Source of the DNA: Oxytricha trifallax
Lineage: Eukaryota > Ciliophora > Spirotrichea > Sporadotrichida > Oxytrichidae
DNA: 64,000 nt
NCBI GenBank assembly: GCA_000711775.1
Contig: ARYC01001531.1
Location: 40,725 to 104,724, forward strand
Direction: 5' to 3'
Shown here: positions 1 to 12,238 of the stretch, piece after piece
How the letters are laid out: each line of letters begins with the position of its first letter
Position numbering within the stretch: position 1 is the first letter of the stretch
The notes under the pieces: model-generated
Databases searched by the model: none
What the model was told of the DNA's origin: nothing
What the model saw: the letters and a program-made list of their open reading frames with translations, nothing else
Program-made: the position numbers and the translations under genes

Positions 1-1833
1 CAAAATATACACGATAAAACTAAGAATAATTTTATATTTTGTAAATTAATTTCTAAGGGGCAACGAAAAAATAGTACTGTAAAAATTTAAGTCAAAATTT
101 TTCTTTTTATAAAATATTTTATCCAATGGTTTCATGAAATAGTGAAAATAAGAAAAGAAAGCTATTGACTAGAATAGTAAGAACTTATTATTCTAAAATT
201 GTGTTGAACATATAGATAAAAATAATTAGTTATTTTTGATATAAAATAGAGCATAAATTTTATTATATGACTAGCTATAAACTCAATCTTAATTGTTGTA
301 CATATTATTTTCTGATAAAGTTACTGATTTTTAAAAATCTTCAGTCAACTATGAAATAGGTTCTTGCTTATAACTTTACAATTGAAGCTGCCACATTTCT
401 TATTCGTTTAATTCATCTTATACACTAATTCTTTTTCATTGCCCACTTCCATTTACTTTTCAAGATCTTGATCACTTAATGGTCTTGCTACTTATTTCTT
501 TTTCAAATTGCTCTACGATTGTTTAATCATCATAGAATTATTTCATGAGTTCCTGCAAACACTGATAATTAGTATCATATAACTATTTTCAAAGATAAAG
601 AATGTTCTTATCTAAAGATATTAACATTATTACCTTTTACACTAACAAAATATTTAGTTGATGATTGTGTCCAAATTTTTAGAGTTAAGAATAGTTTTAC
701 ACATTTAAAAACCAAAAGTTTTCATTTTAAATATCTCTTGATTTTTGTTGGTAAATAGCATTAAAGAATTTTATCAGTATTACGGATGGCAAATTTAATT
801 TCAATTTGAGCAAGAACTCTACTAAGCAAATCGATTAAATTATCAGCATCGTTTTATGTCTTCCATGTTTTAATATTGAAAATGTTGATTTAATGAGTGT
901 CCCACATGAACGTAATTTAACTTAATTCTAGGAAAATTATTGTTTTCATTCCTATTGCTGTTATTGTCGCATGCATTCTATATAATTAATCAGTGAACTT
1001 TAATTAATTAATAAAAGTAAAAAATACTATCTTAAAAATAATGTCGAGCATAAGGATGTAGATGAGAGTGGTATCACTGTTAATTTTTATAATTCTTGCC
1101 AATTTGGTAAATATTGCTAAACTATCTTTCTATTTGACTATTTTTATTCGAGTAGAGATCAACTTCTTTATTTGCAACTCCATTTATTGGATGGTTTTTG
1201 CATGCTATATAATTATCCAATCGTAACCTTAAGCTATTTACAAAAAGCAATAGATATACTAAAATGGACTTGCTATTGGCAAGTAATTGGCAAATAGGTT
1301 AGCACAAAGCAGAAGAGTAAAAATTAATAATTAATAGTTGTAAAATTTTGCGGAATAATTGGGCCATGGTAACAAAATGCAGGCAGAAAGATAATGGATA
1401 TATATGGAAACTTAAAGACAATAAATGAAATAGTCAATTTTTAAATACTGTTAAATTATACTACATCTCTTTTATTTCTAGATTTGCACTATGATTTGCA
1501 ATCTAACGGATAGTTTATTGACTATAAGACTGCTTTAAATAAAAGTTAAGTTTTACATTTTAATTAGATTCATGAGGATAGAGATCGGTATGAATTAACA
1601 TACTGTTTGTTCTCATAAATTTCACTATAAATCAGAATAAACCAACTCAGGAATATCTGCTTATATGGTAAGCATCAGTGGGTCTACTAATGAATTATGT
1701 TTGAAGGGGATATAGTATCTCATGCCAAATTAGATTGTAAAAATTATTAAATAATTTAGATATTGAGGAATAATAGTTATCAGCAGATGACAATGCAAGC
1801 ATCGCATAGCTAAAATATTTTTTAACAATGCTG
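1..1833. other. AT-rich stretch, no supported gene
   Basis: Very AT-rich sequence with no open frame (TGA-only stop) that reads like a protein and no clear repeat structure. I see nothing annotatable here. Confidence 0.5.
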
Positions 1834-1870
1834 ACTGTCTAACCTAAAGTAACAAGTAGCTTAGACTTCC

Positions 1871-2098
1871 ATGCTTCCTCTGGCTAATGCGCATTTGTCG
1901 ACAACTTTAGCAGCAAAAATTAGATGCAAAATGCGAGTGCAAGGTACTCATGAATTATAAAAGATGATAGAGTTAGGCGAAGGAAGGAGATGGAGTATCA
2001 GACAAAAGGTTGCATCTGAGATACATATACCACGAGGTTCCTGGCAGAAGAAATTTGCTAATAGATAATGGGCATGGCTCGGAGATACCTTATATTGA
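1871..2098 (+). CDS. Unrecognised 75-aa ORF with a helix-turn-helix-like segment
   Basis: The frame is open from about 1834 to a TGA at 2096-2098 when TAA/TAG are read as Gln; the first ATG is at 1871. This stretch is noticeably richer in G+C than its surroundings, as coding DNA is in this genome. The C-terminal half is basic and contains the segment SIRQKVASEIHIPRGSWQKK, whose spacing resembles the helix-turn-helix of Tc1/IS630-type transposases (a RQIA-like helix followed by an IPRSTV-like helix). That resemblance is an inference from pattern only. No catalytic domain follows, because the next 400 bases are AT-rich, so it is probably a fragment. A chance open frame cannot be excluded. Confidence 0.35.
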
Positions 2099-2460
2099 GT
2101 ACGAATAATTATTAATTTTTAAGAGTATAATTCTTTAAATAAACAAGTGATTATTAATAAACTAAAGTTCACACATTATTAATATAGATTATAAGAGTTA
2201 AAAACCCCAATAATATAAATTACATTTATTTTCCAAAAATAAGATATAAGTAAAATGTTTTAAAACGAAAAAGGTTGATTAATTAATAGTAAATAATAAA
2301 TTATTATTTCTATATGGTTTCCACAATATTAATTTTGTATTAGTAGTAGCTGTGGATCCTGTCAATTCTAAGCTTCTCTCAAAGTTTTCATCTTAGCTGC
2401 ATAAGCTTTCTTTTATATTTTAGTCATTTTTTCTTGTGACATTATGTCTATTATTATTTT

Positions 2461-2733
2461 TCAGAATTTAATAAGCTAAAATTTTTGAAAAATAAATGAA
2501 ATTAATATTGTAATTAAGAATTTGAATATAATGGTCTATAAAGCTGTAAATGGAATTAAGAACATTTGAACTCTTGCTATAATAGATCTTTGTATTTTGA
2601 CAATATCAGGAAGACCTATGAATGAATTTCCCCAAGATATTCTGACTGTCTTCATTGGACCTATATCTGCAATCTTTGTCATATTAGAGCTCAGGAAGTT
2701 ACAATCTCGTCCAGTTCGAGCCTCAAACTTCAT
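2461..2733 (-). CDS. Unrecognised small ORF, 90 aa
   Basis: The ATG is at 2733 and the frame runs to a TGA at 2461-2463 with TAG/TAA as Gln. The first ~60 residues are of mixed composition (CNFLSSNMTKIADIGP, then VRISWGNSFIGLPDIV); the tail is hydrophobic and AT-driven. I do not recognise a family. It lies just outside a 22-bp inverted repeat (2765-2787 / 3006-3027), so it may be the flank of an old insertion. Confidence 0.3.
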
Positions 2734-2756
2734 TTAAGCCAATTCTTAATTCAGGG

Positions 2757-3027
2757 CTTATATTAGGGCTTACAAGCCCCATTTTAATAATTTCTTAATT
2801 ATAATGATTAATAATGGGATAAAATATATAAATATTATTAAAAATTAAATATGGACTAGGATTAAAGATATTCTCTATAGAGAATTTAAATTATTAGTAA
2901 ATTTATTACTAATTCAATTTTACATATTAAGTTTTAATAGTTAATTATTAATTAAAATTAGAATATACATAAATGGGGCTTTAAAGGAGGGCTTATAAGC
3001 TCTAAGTAAAATGGGCTTATAAGCCTT
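2757..3027. repeat. Short inverted repeat around ~220 bp
   Basis: The 22-bp segment at 2765-2787 (AGGGCTTACAAGCCCCATTT) is repeated in inverted orientation at 3006-3027, with a further related block (GGGCTTATAAGCTC) at 2989-3002. The interior is AT-rich and non-coding. It may be the remains of a small palindromic element; no target duplication could be assigned. Confidence 0.35.
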
Positions 3028-3030
3028 CAA

Positions 3031-6000
3031 ATGTTCGAGGAGATTGATTCCACAATATATTGGGGTAAGATAGTAAGAATCATAAAGATATTAGATATAA
3101 GAGACGAGTCAGAATATCTTGGGCTTAATTACAAATGGCATGATGAGATAAGATAATAATATTATCACTTCAATCATGAATGGACTTATTTATTCCAACT
3201 TCTATTATTAGCTCTTTATTCCATTATATACATATTTTTGATTAAACATAAAATTCAACTTATTTTTCAAAAATTTTAGCTTACCATAAAAGTATTGATT
3301 ATTATTTACTGATATAAAAAAACAAGAATAAAGCAAAATTACAAATATTTTTCACTGAAATTAAAAATATCACATAGAACTATGGATTTGTATAAATCCT
3401 TAATTTCTTTGAATTCCATTGCGCATATATTTATAAGAAATAATATTAATCTCAATTTTACTCGTATTCATATTTGCAAATCCATTTATATTTCATTTAG
3501 ATTCCTTGTCTTTGATTTATTGAAAATAACTTATATAAATCAATACCAATCTTCTTTATTTTATGCTATACTTACATTTAAATTATTGGTTTTTTGGTAA
3601 TTCACAGGATACCATTATATCATTAGAGAAAGTTTAGTTGAATATCACTTATCTTAGTAAATAAAAGCTAAATTATTCATTCTTTTTATACTTATTTTCT
3701 CTGCTGATTTGCACCTATTGAAGCGATATTAATATATAGCAATTGTTTTTAGTTAGCTACGCAAAAATTCCAATGATAATAATTGCAAACAGAAAGAAAA
3801 TAAGGATCAATAACTTACTCTTGACTTGATATACCATTACTAAAGAATTTAATTCCATATGAATCCAATAATTTATCAGTGGATAGCCCATTACTATTAT
3901 TCATTTAGCCTTAAGGGAATTATATATTATTGGTTTAAATCGTTCTTAACACTGAGATTTATAGTCTCTACATTAGTAAGTTAAACTTCAATGTTTTATT
4001 GATGATTAAAGACCACATTAAAAAATTAAATCTTATTACGAAAATATGCTAACTCATTCGCAAAAATGCATGAACTAGGCTGTCTTAAATTTGGTGACAA
4101 CTTGAATATTATATTTCGAAACTATAGAAATAGAAATACATGTTAACATCAATTGCATATCATTTAATGCTATATTCATACTCGACTAAGAAATAAGTAT
4201 TATCATTTTCATATGCATACACATATCATAAAACCCTTTGCTCAAACAATTCCAGCATAAGGAATCATAACAAGTAATAAATTCAAGTTCCGATAAAGAT
4301 TAGTATGAATTTTGGGGTTTGCGGTTTTAAAAATTACCATAAACTTCATAATTAATTAAGTAAAATTTAGATTATAAACCAAATAATGAAAAAAATGTTA
4401 ATTTTTATTGCTTATTTTCATTAGCAGTTAGATTTGCTTTGAATTTTTCTCTCTTCAAAATAATCTTTGTATGATTTGATTGATTTTGTATCATGCAAAT
4501 TTTATATCAAATTATATTGATTTTGAAATATTCTCAATAAATATTCTTAATCAGAGCTCAAATATAAATATAAGAGTTGCTATTAATATAAAACATACGT
4601 TATGAATTTGTTACTTTGACTCTCCGTATGTTGCTTAGGATTCCACAAACATTTAGGATTTTTTTATTGTAATTCTAGATTTCGATTAATGATACTGTTA
4701 TATATTGGCATTTCTTTCACCTCACTAACCCATTAACTTCTATAATTTTTATCCCCTCCAATATGTGGAAATCAAGGCATGTTTATTTATATTTTAGATA
4801 AACATTTCAACTAGAAATCATTTTGTCTATTCACTGTTGATATTATTAAACTCAAATTTTGATTTTATTTTATAATTTTAACCAAAACTAGAAAAATTTA
4901 TAAAAGATTTCTCATTTTTGTTGGCCAAATTTTTTCTTTGAGATATTTCACAAGATTTTCAATAAAAATATCCTTATTTTTTAGAGACGTTTGTTTCTAT
5001 GTGCATTTATTAAAATTAGATTTTTAATGTCTGTTGCATTTAAATATTTTGACAAAAACTATTTAAAGTAACAAATCTTTAAATAGCTGCTTTTAATAGA
5101 GAAATTCAAGCAATCAATTAATAGTTAGAAACATAATAATAGTAGAATTATTACTAAAATATTATATTTTACCATATTTAAAAATAGCTTGCATTTGAAT
5201 CAATGTAATTCAGCCTACCAAAGTGGAAAATATCTATAAATAATTTCTCACATTGGTAGGAGTTAAAATAGATGTTTAAAAGTTTTTAATCATAAAGTAC
5301 TTTAAATCAATAAAGTAAATAATACCATGATTTTTAATGAAATACTTTGCATAGATAGTCCTGAAATATTTAAGCTGCAATAATTTAATTCATAAAAATA
5401 TATAAAAAAAAAGCAAGAGAACCTAAGAGTTTAATGACTTGAGAAAGTGAAGGCATAAATGATTAACAAAGCGAAGTTCATTAAACAGAAAACCAAGCTT
5501 GTGTAAAGTCTAGTCTGTTTCCAGTTTGAAATGCAGAGCAATAGCTGATATTTACTTTTAAATTAATGATTATCATATATAAATGTTAATATATTGTGGA
5601 AAGTTTATTTTTTTAATTTAATAATTTCTCAAATATTCAAATTTTAGGCGGATTTCTCACTTATAAGCCATTTTCTTCATTGAACATGAAGCAACTTCCC
5701 AGTTTATATTTTTCTTAATAAATTCACCATACACTTATTTTTTAATACATATTTTATCTAGAACATTATATATATATAATTTTACCAATTATATCTTCTG
5801 CAATAAATCTTGATTAATAAATGATCATTGATAGAATTACTGCATAATAACCTCAAAGCATCACTAGAATCTTTCTTTGCTATGTTAAACTTTGAACCAA
5901 CATCTTTATTATCAAGAGTCTTTTATGTCCATTATGCTTCTTATTTTATCGAATTTAATGCCCTTTTTATGTACTAAATCACCTTTAATTGCTAATATCT

Positions 6001-6740
6001 AAGCGATAAAATGTGATGTTAATAAGAAAATGTTTTTATGGAAAGTAAATGTATTTATACAGAAGTTGCTAAGTTAAATTTGTCTGTCTCTCTATAAAAA
6101 ATGGGAAAAAAAAGCTAAAAGAAATTGTCATCGCTTCAAAATCATACTCATAGATACTAATTCTTGACAAATTATTGGTCTGCAATAAAACTTTTTACAT
6201 ACTAATATTCTAGTTATATTGAATAAATGAACTCTTAAACTTTATAGAGCAAAATAATGATGGAGATTTGAGAAATTTAAAGTAAATTATTCTAAGGAAG
6301 AATATAGATTATGTTTTAAAATTACTTTATTTTTTGTAATCTAAAATGAATTTCTTTATTACATTATCGAAAAAACATATTTTCTCCTGAAATCTCAACA
6401 ATTGAACTGAATCATATTGACTCTCAATTTATTTATTGTGCTGACATCTTATTATTCTTGCATTATCTGATAAGCGTGAGATCTTTATTTTTATTTAGTT
6501 GATTTAACTTTTTATATAATCCATTTTAGTCATTCAAATTATTTCATTATATTCTTTAATTTAGCCTTTTAAGTTGAATTTATTCTACCATTAAATTGCT
6601 TTATGTTTTCTATTTTTAAATTGTTATTGGCTTATTTTAAGAGCTCAGTGCAAATTATATAATAATATTTTTAAAATAAAGTTAAATATGTTTTTTAGAA
6701 ATATATATTAATAAGAATATGAGAAATGGTAAGATTAGAA
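3031..6740. other. AT-rich stretch, no supported gene
   Basis: About 3.7 kb of almost pure A+T with scattered short open frames. One of them (3382-3600, plus strand) has the composition expected by chance (Ile/Leu/Phe/Ser only). I see nothing else. Confidence 0.5.
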
Positions 6741-7204
6741 GACAAGCACATAAAAAGACTTAAAACCTATGGGTGTTGGCTACGATAAGGTGCATAAACC
6801 CCAGCATTATTCAATCAAATTTTAGCATGCTATAAAAAATAAATTTCATTCATCTTTGACGAACTAGCTTACAAAGTAAAGTAAACATATACTTCAAAAC
6901 ATGTGCACTTCTAGATAATTAAATGGAAATATAAAAACTAAGAAACAGTAAATACTGTCTAAAGCATTCATTCAACATGCTATTTATGCAACAACTCTCA
7001 GAAAAAAATAAGGGTTATCTCTTTAATTAAGAGCTATCAAGCTACATAATGAGCTTCCTGAGTATGCCTTATCCGCTTCTTTGCTTTGGAGAATTTACTG
7101 AAAAAAATATGATAATATACAAAGTTTTTAAAATTAAAAAACTGATGACAACTGTATAATTTAAAAGACTTAAAATATAGCGACTAGAATATTTTAGAAA
7201 GCTC

Positions 7205-7800
7205 ACTTTGAAAGCAGAGCTGCTCTAGAAATAATCTACACTGATGAAGCTGTTTTCAAACCTTTCCAGTCAGATGCCAAATCATGGACCCTACCTAACA
7301 GTAACTGCCAGCTTAGCAAGCAAGGGACATTTTAAAAACATTTGCAACAATAGTAAGCATAAGCTGGGAAAATGAATTGGAGGGCTACATGATAAAGCAA
7401 TTTTCAATCAATGCCCATGATTTTTAGAGCTTTTTAGATTACCTTAATATAAAGAACTCTCACAGAGGTGTCATTACATTCTGGGAGAATTTAACAGTCC
7501 ATCATAGACTTTGTGTAAAAAGCCATATTAGGAGCTATGGATGGGAGTGCATCATCAATGCTGCCTATAGCTCAGAGTATCAATATATCGAAGAAGTATT
7601 TTCTAGAGTCAAGCACCACTATTAAACCTAACTCATACATAAAGACTTTGGCTAAAGTCAAGCTTTACATCTTTAATTGATAAAAAAAGCGATAGAATGT
7701 GTAGACAAAAAAATAATGTAGGAGATTATAAACAGGCATATAAGGCAAATGTAGTAATATGATAGCAACATAAATATACACTAATGAAACTTATTTAAAT
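7205..7800 (+). pseudogene. Tc1/IS630-type DDE transposase, decayed
   Basis: A broken transposase reading frame. The first catalytic aspartate lies in IIYTDEAVFKPF (about 7225). The region of the second aspartate reads ITFWENLTVHH (about 7467), so the aspartate is replaced by Glu. The third motif reads INAAYSSEYQYIEEVFSRVK (about 7555), matching the family's PYSPxLNPIExxFxxxK with the glutamate kept. Several frame changes separate these blocks. Upstream sequence (6750-7140) has fragments of what may be the N-terminal DNA-binding part. It is similar in layout to the transposase of the 6.3-kb element, with which it shares the loss of the second catalytic aspartate. Confidence 0.6.
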
Positions 7801-8162
7801 CTTATAATAATAACTTTCCCTCCATTTATTCATGACTAAGCGTTATTTAAAGGTATTATTATTATCGTACTCACCCTCTATCATTAAGCTACCTTCCGTG
7901 TCCCTCAGCCCGAGGCTTTGATTTATATTTCAATAGTGATATGGCTTTACCTTTCAAATCTAAATATTATTCTAAAAAGATTTCCTTGCAAAAGAAGAAT
8001 GGTTTAATTTAAAGCTTTTAAAATACGTCTTCCCTTATAAGAGTTTAGTCCTGCTTGTCTTCTTCAGCATCTTAATTAAGCATTATCCTATTTGCCTTCT
8101 TGATAAGTTCGCTGACATAGTTTGGCCAAAGGGTGCCAAGGACACTGTACATATACTTTCTA

Positions 8163-8399
8163 TCAATGAAGAACTTGGTAATATTCGTAAAAGTTTATGA
8201 ATCTCATAATCTGTGAGTCTTCCTTAATCTCCTCAAAAATCTTTTTTACCGATAGCTCGTCGTAGTAAGGCACATTAAACACCTGAACATCCGCGCTCAT
8301 AAAGAAGTTCCTTGGTTTATCAAGGAAGTTTTTAATAAACCTAATCGATATAAAGTGATCATCGGGGAGGAAATATCCCTCTAAAATAATGATTATCAA
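8163..8399 (-). pseudogene. Homologue of the second ORF of the 6.3-kb TIR element (fragment)
   Basis: Uninterrupted 78-residue minus-strand frame. It aligns along its length with the minus-strand ORF at 29689-30449: both share GYFLP, then a Phe/Ile-rich stretch, then VFNVPYYDELSVKK here versus VNIPKYQELSLKN there, then a D-x(4)-FI block. The downstream part (8040-8160) continues in other frames and is frameshifted. Function is unknown. In spirotrich TBE transposons an ORF of similar size and position (the 22-kDa ORF) accompanies the transposase. The G+C content is well above the flanks. Confidence 0.6.
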
Positions 8400-9379
8400 A
8401 GATAATTACTTTTACATCTCAAGAAAGTAATCCAATCTTATTTAAAGCTGAATTTATGCTGTAGCTTCCTATAATCTTAAGCTGTGACTTCACTGTCTTC
8501 CATTTTAAAGTAAATTTAAATAATAGATTTAGTTAAAAGTGATTTTAACTACGGTTCTGGTATGCATATTTGAATCATGAGCCAGCTAATCAATATAACT
8601 CTATATTACAATAATTAATAGTAGATTATGTACTGATCAAAAATAATAAATAAATTTGATAAATAAATTTGTAATTACGGTATTTAAGTATTTAATAAAG
8701 CTTAAATTAGTGAAGCATGATTATGCTTATGAAATTTAAGATTCAAATTTATAATAATTTCATTATATTTTATTGCTTTACTGGTTTTTGACAATCAAAT
8801 TTATAGAGATAGTAATTTGATTTTTTAATGACAAAAAAATTTCACAAATATAAATATATTTTTTGTATTTAGTTTATTTTTGTTAAAAGACTCAACATTA
8901 ATAGAGAAAATGTATTATTTATTTTTATGTAAGGATAAACATTATATTTGTTATATCAAAATTGGCTTAGAAGTATAATTAGTTGATTATAATACAATTA
9001 GAACTTTATTAAGAAATGTATTTGGTATTAAGCTAAACTTTTTATTCAATTAATTTGGAGGATATTGACAAGACTTTCCCACTATCAAACACCTATAGTT
9101 TGATAAGTAGTATTATACCTATTAAACATAAATTTAATTAAATAACTTTATGAATGATGCAATTTCATAGAATTTTTTAAAAATGAATTCACCCCATGTC
9201 CATCTCTCACAAATTGAGATAAATTCAGAATAAGTTAAAAAACTATATAATAATATCCCCAAAAATTATAAAAACGGAACAATTTTCTCATTTAAAATAT
9301 TAAACTCTCTACATGTGTGAACCTATAGGATTTCAACCCTAAAATTATTGTAAAAATTATAATTATTTTTACTTTAGTA

Positions 9380-9790
9380 CCAGGATGCTAAGCAAGAGAA
9401 ATAAGCTGCCAATAATTGACGATACATAGAGGATAGATTGTAACTACAGCGATAAACCTTATAAAACGCCCAATTCTTTGAGGTTACATAAGCATAAGTA
9501 GGAGCACAAATGACAAGAGATTGGAAGAAGAAAATGATGACCACCTGCATTTTCTGTAAGAAAGAGTTTAGCAAGAGCTAAAATTGGACTCGCCAAATCA
9601 AAACCAGATGAAACGAACATAATCAAGGAAAAGATTAAAAAACAGAAAAATATTGGAATTTACAAAGGAAAATAGATAATCAAAATCTGAATCTACAAGA
9701 GCTCTGAACTTATAGCGATTAAAAAAAGGCTGAGAATAATCACAAATAAAATAATTACTGGCCCAATAGTTTTCGGGAGAAATATTATAA
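9380..9790 (+). pseudogene. C2H2-type zinc-finger ORF fragment
   Basis: Two degenerate finger motifs are visible in different frames. One is CNYSDKPYKTPNSLRLHKHK (about 9440-9500), which keeps a first Cys and the His pair but lacks the second Cys. The other is CIFCKKEFSKSQNW (about 9548-9590), a clear C-x2-C start. The zinc-finger protein of the 6.3-kb element has the same pair of motifs in the same order. The frame is broken by TGA codons and frameshifts. The 2.35-kb TIR element begins right after it at about 9804. Confidence 0.5.
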
Positions 9791-9803
9791 TTAAAATGAA
9801 TTT

Positions 9804-10014
9804 TAAATGGAAATTTTAGATATATGAATTTAAATCAATTTAAATTATTAATTATAACTGCCTAGGAGTGCTCTTAATCGTATTCTGATTATTTATTGAA
9901 TTTTAAATATATATAATATTGTAGAGATTGCGCAAAAATATAATTTCCCAACAAGGGTCTGTTGTGTGCAAATATATTACTCAATTATTTTTAAATACAA
10001 TTTCATAAATGGAA
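9804..10014 (+). repeat. Left terminal inverted repeat of the 2.35-kb element
   Basis: Inverted match to 11937-12156. It starts at or near TTTAAATGGAAATTTTAG and ends near AAATGGAAAGC. The inner part contains CCAACAAGGGTCTGTTGTG. Confidence 0.75.
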
Positions 10015-10123
10015 AGCTCATTATGGTCCGTGCTCCTCAGCATCTGTGTCTCTCGCTGTAGTCCTATTCGAATTATGATCGTTTTATGCTTAATTTTGCT
10101 TGTCCTCGCTCCAAATAGTCTCC

Positions 10124-10564
10124 TCATCCGTTCTGTGCTAGATATAGTTTCCCTAATATACTGCATTGAAGGGGAACTTTAGATTGCCTTTTTTGCCTTC
10201 TACCTTTAGTGACACTATTATGCATCTCCTCTCGAAGCAATCCTTGTCTTCTACCGACAACCTGTTCTAGGGTAAGTCTAGTAATAATAGTGCAACAGCT
10301 TTTGAAAAGTACATTTATCTCCCCGTATTTCAAATCAACAGTGTAGCCTTTGCCTTCGAATAGCATCTTCATCGCTGGAATGTTGTATCTTCTTAAGAAC
10401 TTCTCAAGATTCATCTTATCAACCTGAACATTGAGTAGCTCTTTTTCAAGTTTTCTTTACTCAATGTGAAAGTGAAACTTCCCTGAGTTAAGTTCGTCGC
10501 AGATAAAGATAGAATCAATCGTTTTCAAGATCGTGCTCTTGCCGCTGTTTGCTGCTGCATACAT
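10124..10564 (-). CDS. P-loop NTPase-like ORF, 146 aa, of the 2.35-kb element
   Basis: The ATG is at 10564 and the TGA at 10124-10126; one TAA is read as Gln. Residues 3-11 (AAANSGKST) fit the Walker A pattern [AG]x4GK[ST]. A hydrophobic strand ending in acidic residues (SIFICDEL) follows at once, too close to be a normal Walker B. The rest is charged, with a basic C-terminus. Because the P-loop sits at the very start, an upstream exon is probably missing from this call; the frame is open for about 12 codons upstream. It lies 3' of the 193-aa ORF on the same strand. A role as an ATPase or helicase of the element is an inference. No specific family is recognised. Confidence 0.55.
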
Positions 10565-11118
10565 CCATACACAATGAATTAAAGAAAATTTGAATATTTA
10601 AGTTGACGATCATTAATAATCATAAATTTAAATTTTTTATAATGAAATTTAAAACAAAACTCATTAAATTAACGAGCTAAGTCTAAATTTATTTTTATAC
10701 ATAGCTCTTCAAAATTAATTATCTTTAATTTTATACTATATAAACTTTCATTTCCAAATACTTACCATTTATTTTTATTATATTATCTATTGTCCAATTA
10801 TCATTGCTCTTTTTAATTAACTTAATTATTTATTGGTTAAGTTTTGTTTGAGTTATTAATTAAGTTTAGGCATAAAAGTTTTAAATAGTTTTTTAGAAAG
10901 TCCTAGTTCATTTTTAATTTTATTAGTTATTCACTTATACTTGAATATAAGGTATAAATCAACTTTATTGCATATAAAGTAAGTATATAATATATTTCTA
11001 TTCTTGATTATTTAATCATTCTTTGGAAATTGTAAGTAATTTCTCTAAATCTTATTATCTTCTCTCTTTAATAGCACTTTATATTGAGCATCGGCAATGT
11101 CCCATTACCCCAGACCTC

Positions 11119-11700
11119 TCAAGACTTAATCAGTAAGATTTTGTGATTCATAAAAGTGATACTTGTGATTCTTAACAGACTCCTCTAACTGAGCTCTAAT
11201 TGATATCTTGATTTTTCCACCTCACAATTAGCTTTAGTATCATATGAGCGTTGGATTATTTATATCTGGCTCGCTTAAGCCCCAGTATTAATCCCGTTCA
11301 GTTTTAAAATAATAATAAGAATGTGAGCGTTGTTGAAAAATCTAAACTATCGCATCTGAATTACCGAAGTTTTGTGTAAGTACTGTCCGAAGGTCATCGA
11401 ACCGTGTGCGATGTTATGTGCCATAAAATCTTTCACAAAATGACTTAAACTTCTCTTCTTTGAAATTTGCTTAATCTCCTCTAAAGTTTTTCTAGTAGTT
11501 ATCTTTTCGTATTTTAGTTGCTTCTATTTTTCACATCCATATACATGCCTTAGTCCTTAATGTGAGATAAAAAACTCTTCAGCTATTTTAATGCTTAGAG
11601 GTGACATCTTGAAGCCTAATTTCTAAAAGAGTGTAAATTCACCTCGAGTTTTATTTTTGAAGCACTCTCTATTTATGCCTTTAAAGTCTTTTAATATCAT
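11119..11700 (-). CDS. Unrecognised 193-aa ORF of the 2.35-kb element
   Basis: An uninterrupted frame from ATG at 11700 to TGA at 11119-11121, with TAA/TAG as Gln. The composition is protein-like, basic and rich in Lys/Arg (RHVYGCEKQKQLKYEK; SHFVKDFMAHNIAHGSMTFG). No zinc-finger, DDE or HUH signature could be made out with confidence. It is the first of two ORFs read in the same direction inside the TIRs, and it would be the best candidate for the element's recombinase or DNA-binding protein. That is inference from position only. Confidence 0.55.
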
Positions 11701-11936
11701 AATGTGAAGTAAGAATTATTCCCTTTTCGTTGTTGTATGCGTTCTTAAGGGTTAGTTTGAATGCAGCTTTTCTTGAATCTCAATTGCCATGTTTTATGTA
11801 ATAGATTCAGATATACACAAAAAGAAATCGTGCCTTTTGTTGTAATAATTATTTTTTTTGACATTTAAGAGTCATCAATTGGTGCTTAGTTTTAAATTGA
11901 GGAAGTTCATTCCATTTCAATATTTATTTTATAGTC

Positions 11937-12156
11937 ATTTCCATTTAAGTAATTTATATTTAAAAATAATTGAATAATATATTTGCACACAACAGAGCCT
12001 TGTTGGGTAATTATATTTTTGCACAATCTGTACAATATTATAAATATTTAAAATTTAATAAATAATATAAATACGATTAAGAGCACTCCTAGGCAGTTAT
12101 AATTAATAATTTAAATTGATTTAAATTCATATATCTAAAATTTCCATTTCAAATGT
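11937..12156 (-). repeat. Right terminal inverted repeat of the 2.35-kb element
   Basis: Inverted partner of 9804-10014, ending in CTAAAATTTCCATTTCAA. Differences from the left arm are scattered single bases and short indels. Confidence 0.75.
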
Positions 12157-12238
12157 TTTTTAATAATAATGACTTAAAAATTTGGAAGGACATTGCTTAG
12201 GATTGCTTACAGCGGTATAAAGAATACATGATGTTCTA

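Larger units (their letters stand above)
6750..9790 (+). mobile_element. Decayed TBE-like DNA transposon (transposase + second ORF + zinc-finger ORF)
   Basis: Three coding remnants occur in the same order and relative orientation as in the 6.3-kb TIR element at 27376-33720: a DDE transposase on the plus strand (about 7200-7800), a conserved second ORF on the minus strand (8163-8399) and a C2H2-type ORF on the plus strand (about 9380-9790). No terminal inverted repeats are recognisable, and the right part is cut by the 2.35-kb element starting at 9804. The outer limits given are approximate. The shared gene order is the evidence that these remnants belong together. Confidence 0.55.
9804..12156 (-). 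mobile_element. 2.35-kb DNA transposon with ~210-bp terminal inverted repeats
   Basis: The two ends (9804-10014 and 11937-12156) are inverted copies of each other with only scattered differences; shared blocks include CTGCCTAGGAGTGCTCTTAA and CCAACAAGG-TCTGTTGTGTG. Between them lie two intact minus-strand ORFs (11119-11700 and 10124-10564). No known transposase signature is recognisable, so the class is unclear. A clean target duplication could not be assigned (the outermost bases differ: TTTAAATGG versus TTGAAATGG). It sits inside or next to the decayed TBE-like element. The intact ORFs and similar TIRs suggest a relatively young insertion. Confidence 0.75.

Noticed and set aside
3382-3600. 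72-aa plus-strand ORF
   Set aside because: Composition (Ile, Leu, Phe, Ser, Asn) is what AT-rich DNA gives by chance; no homology pattern.
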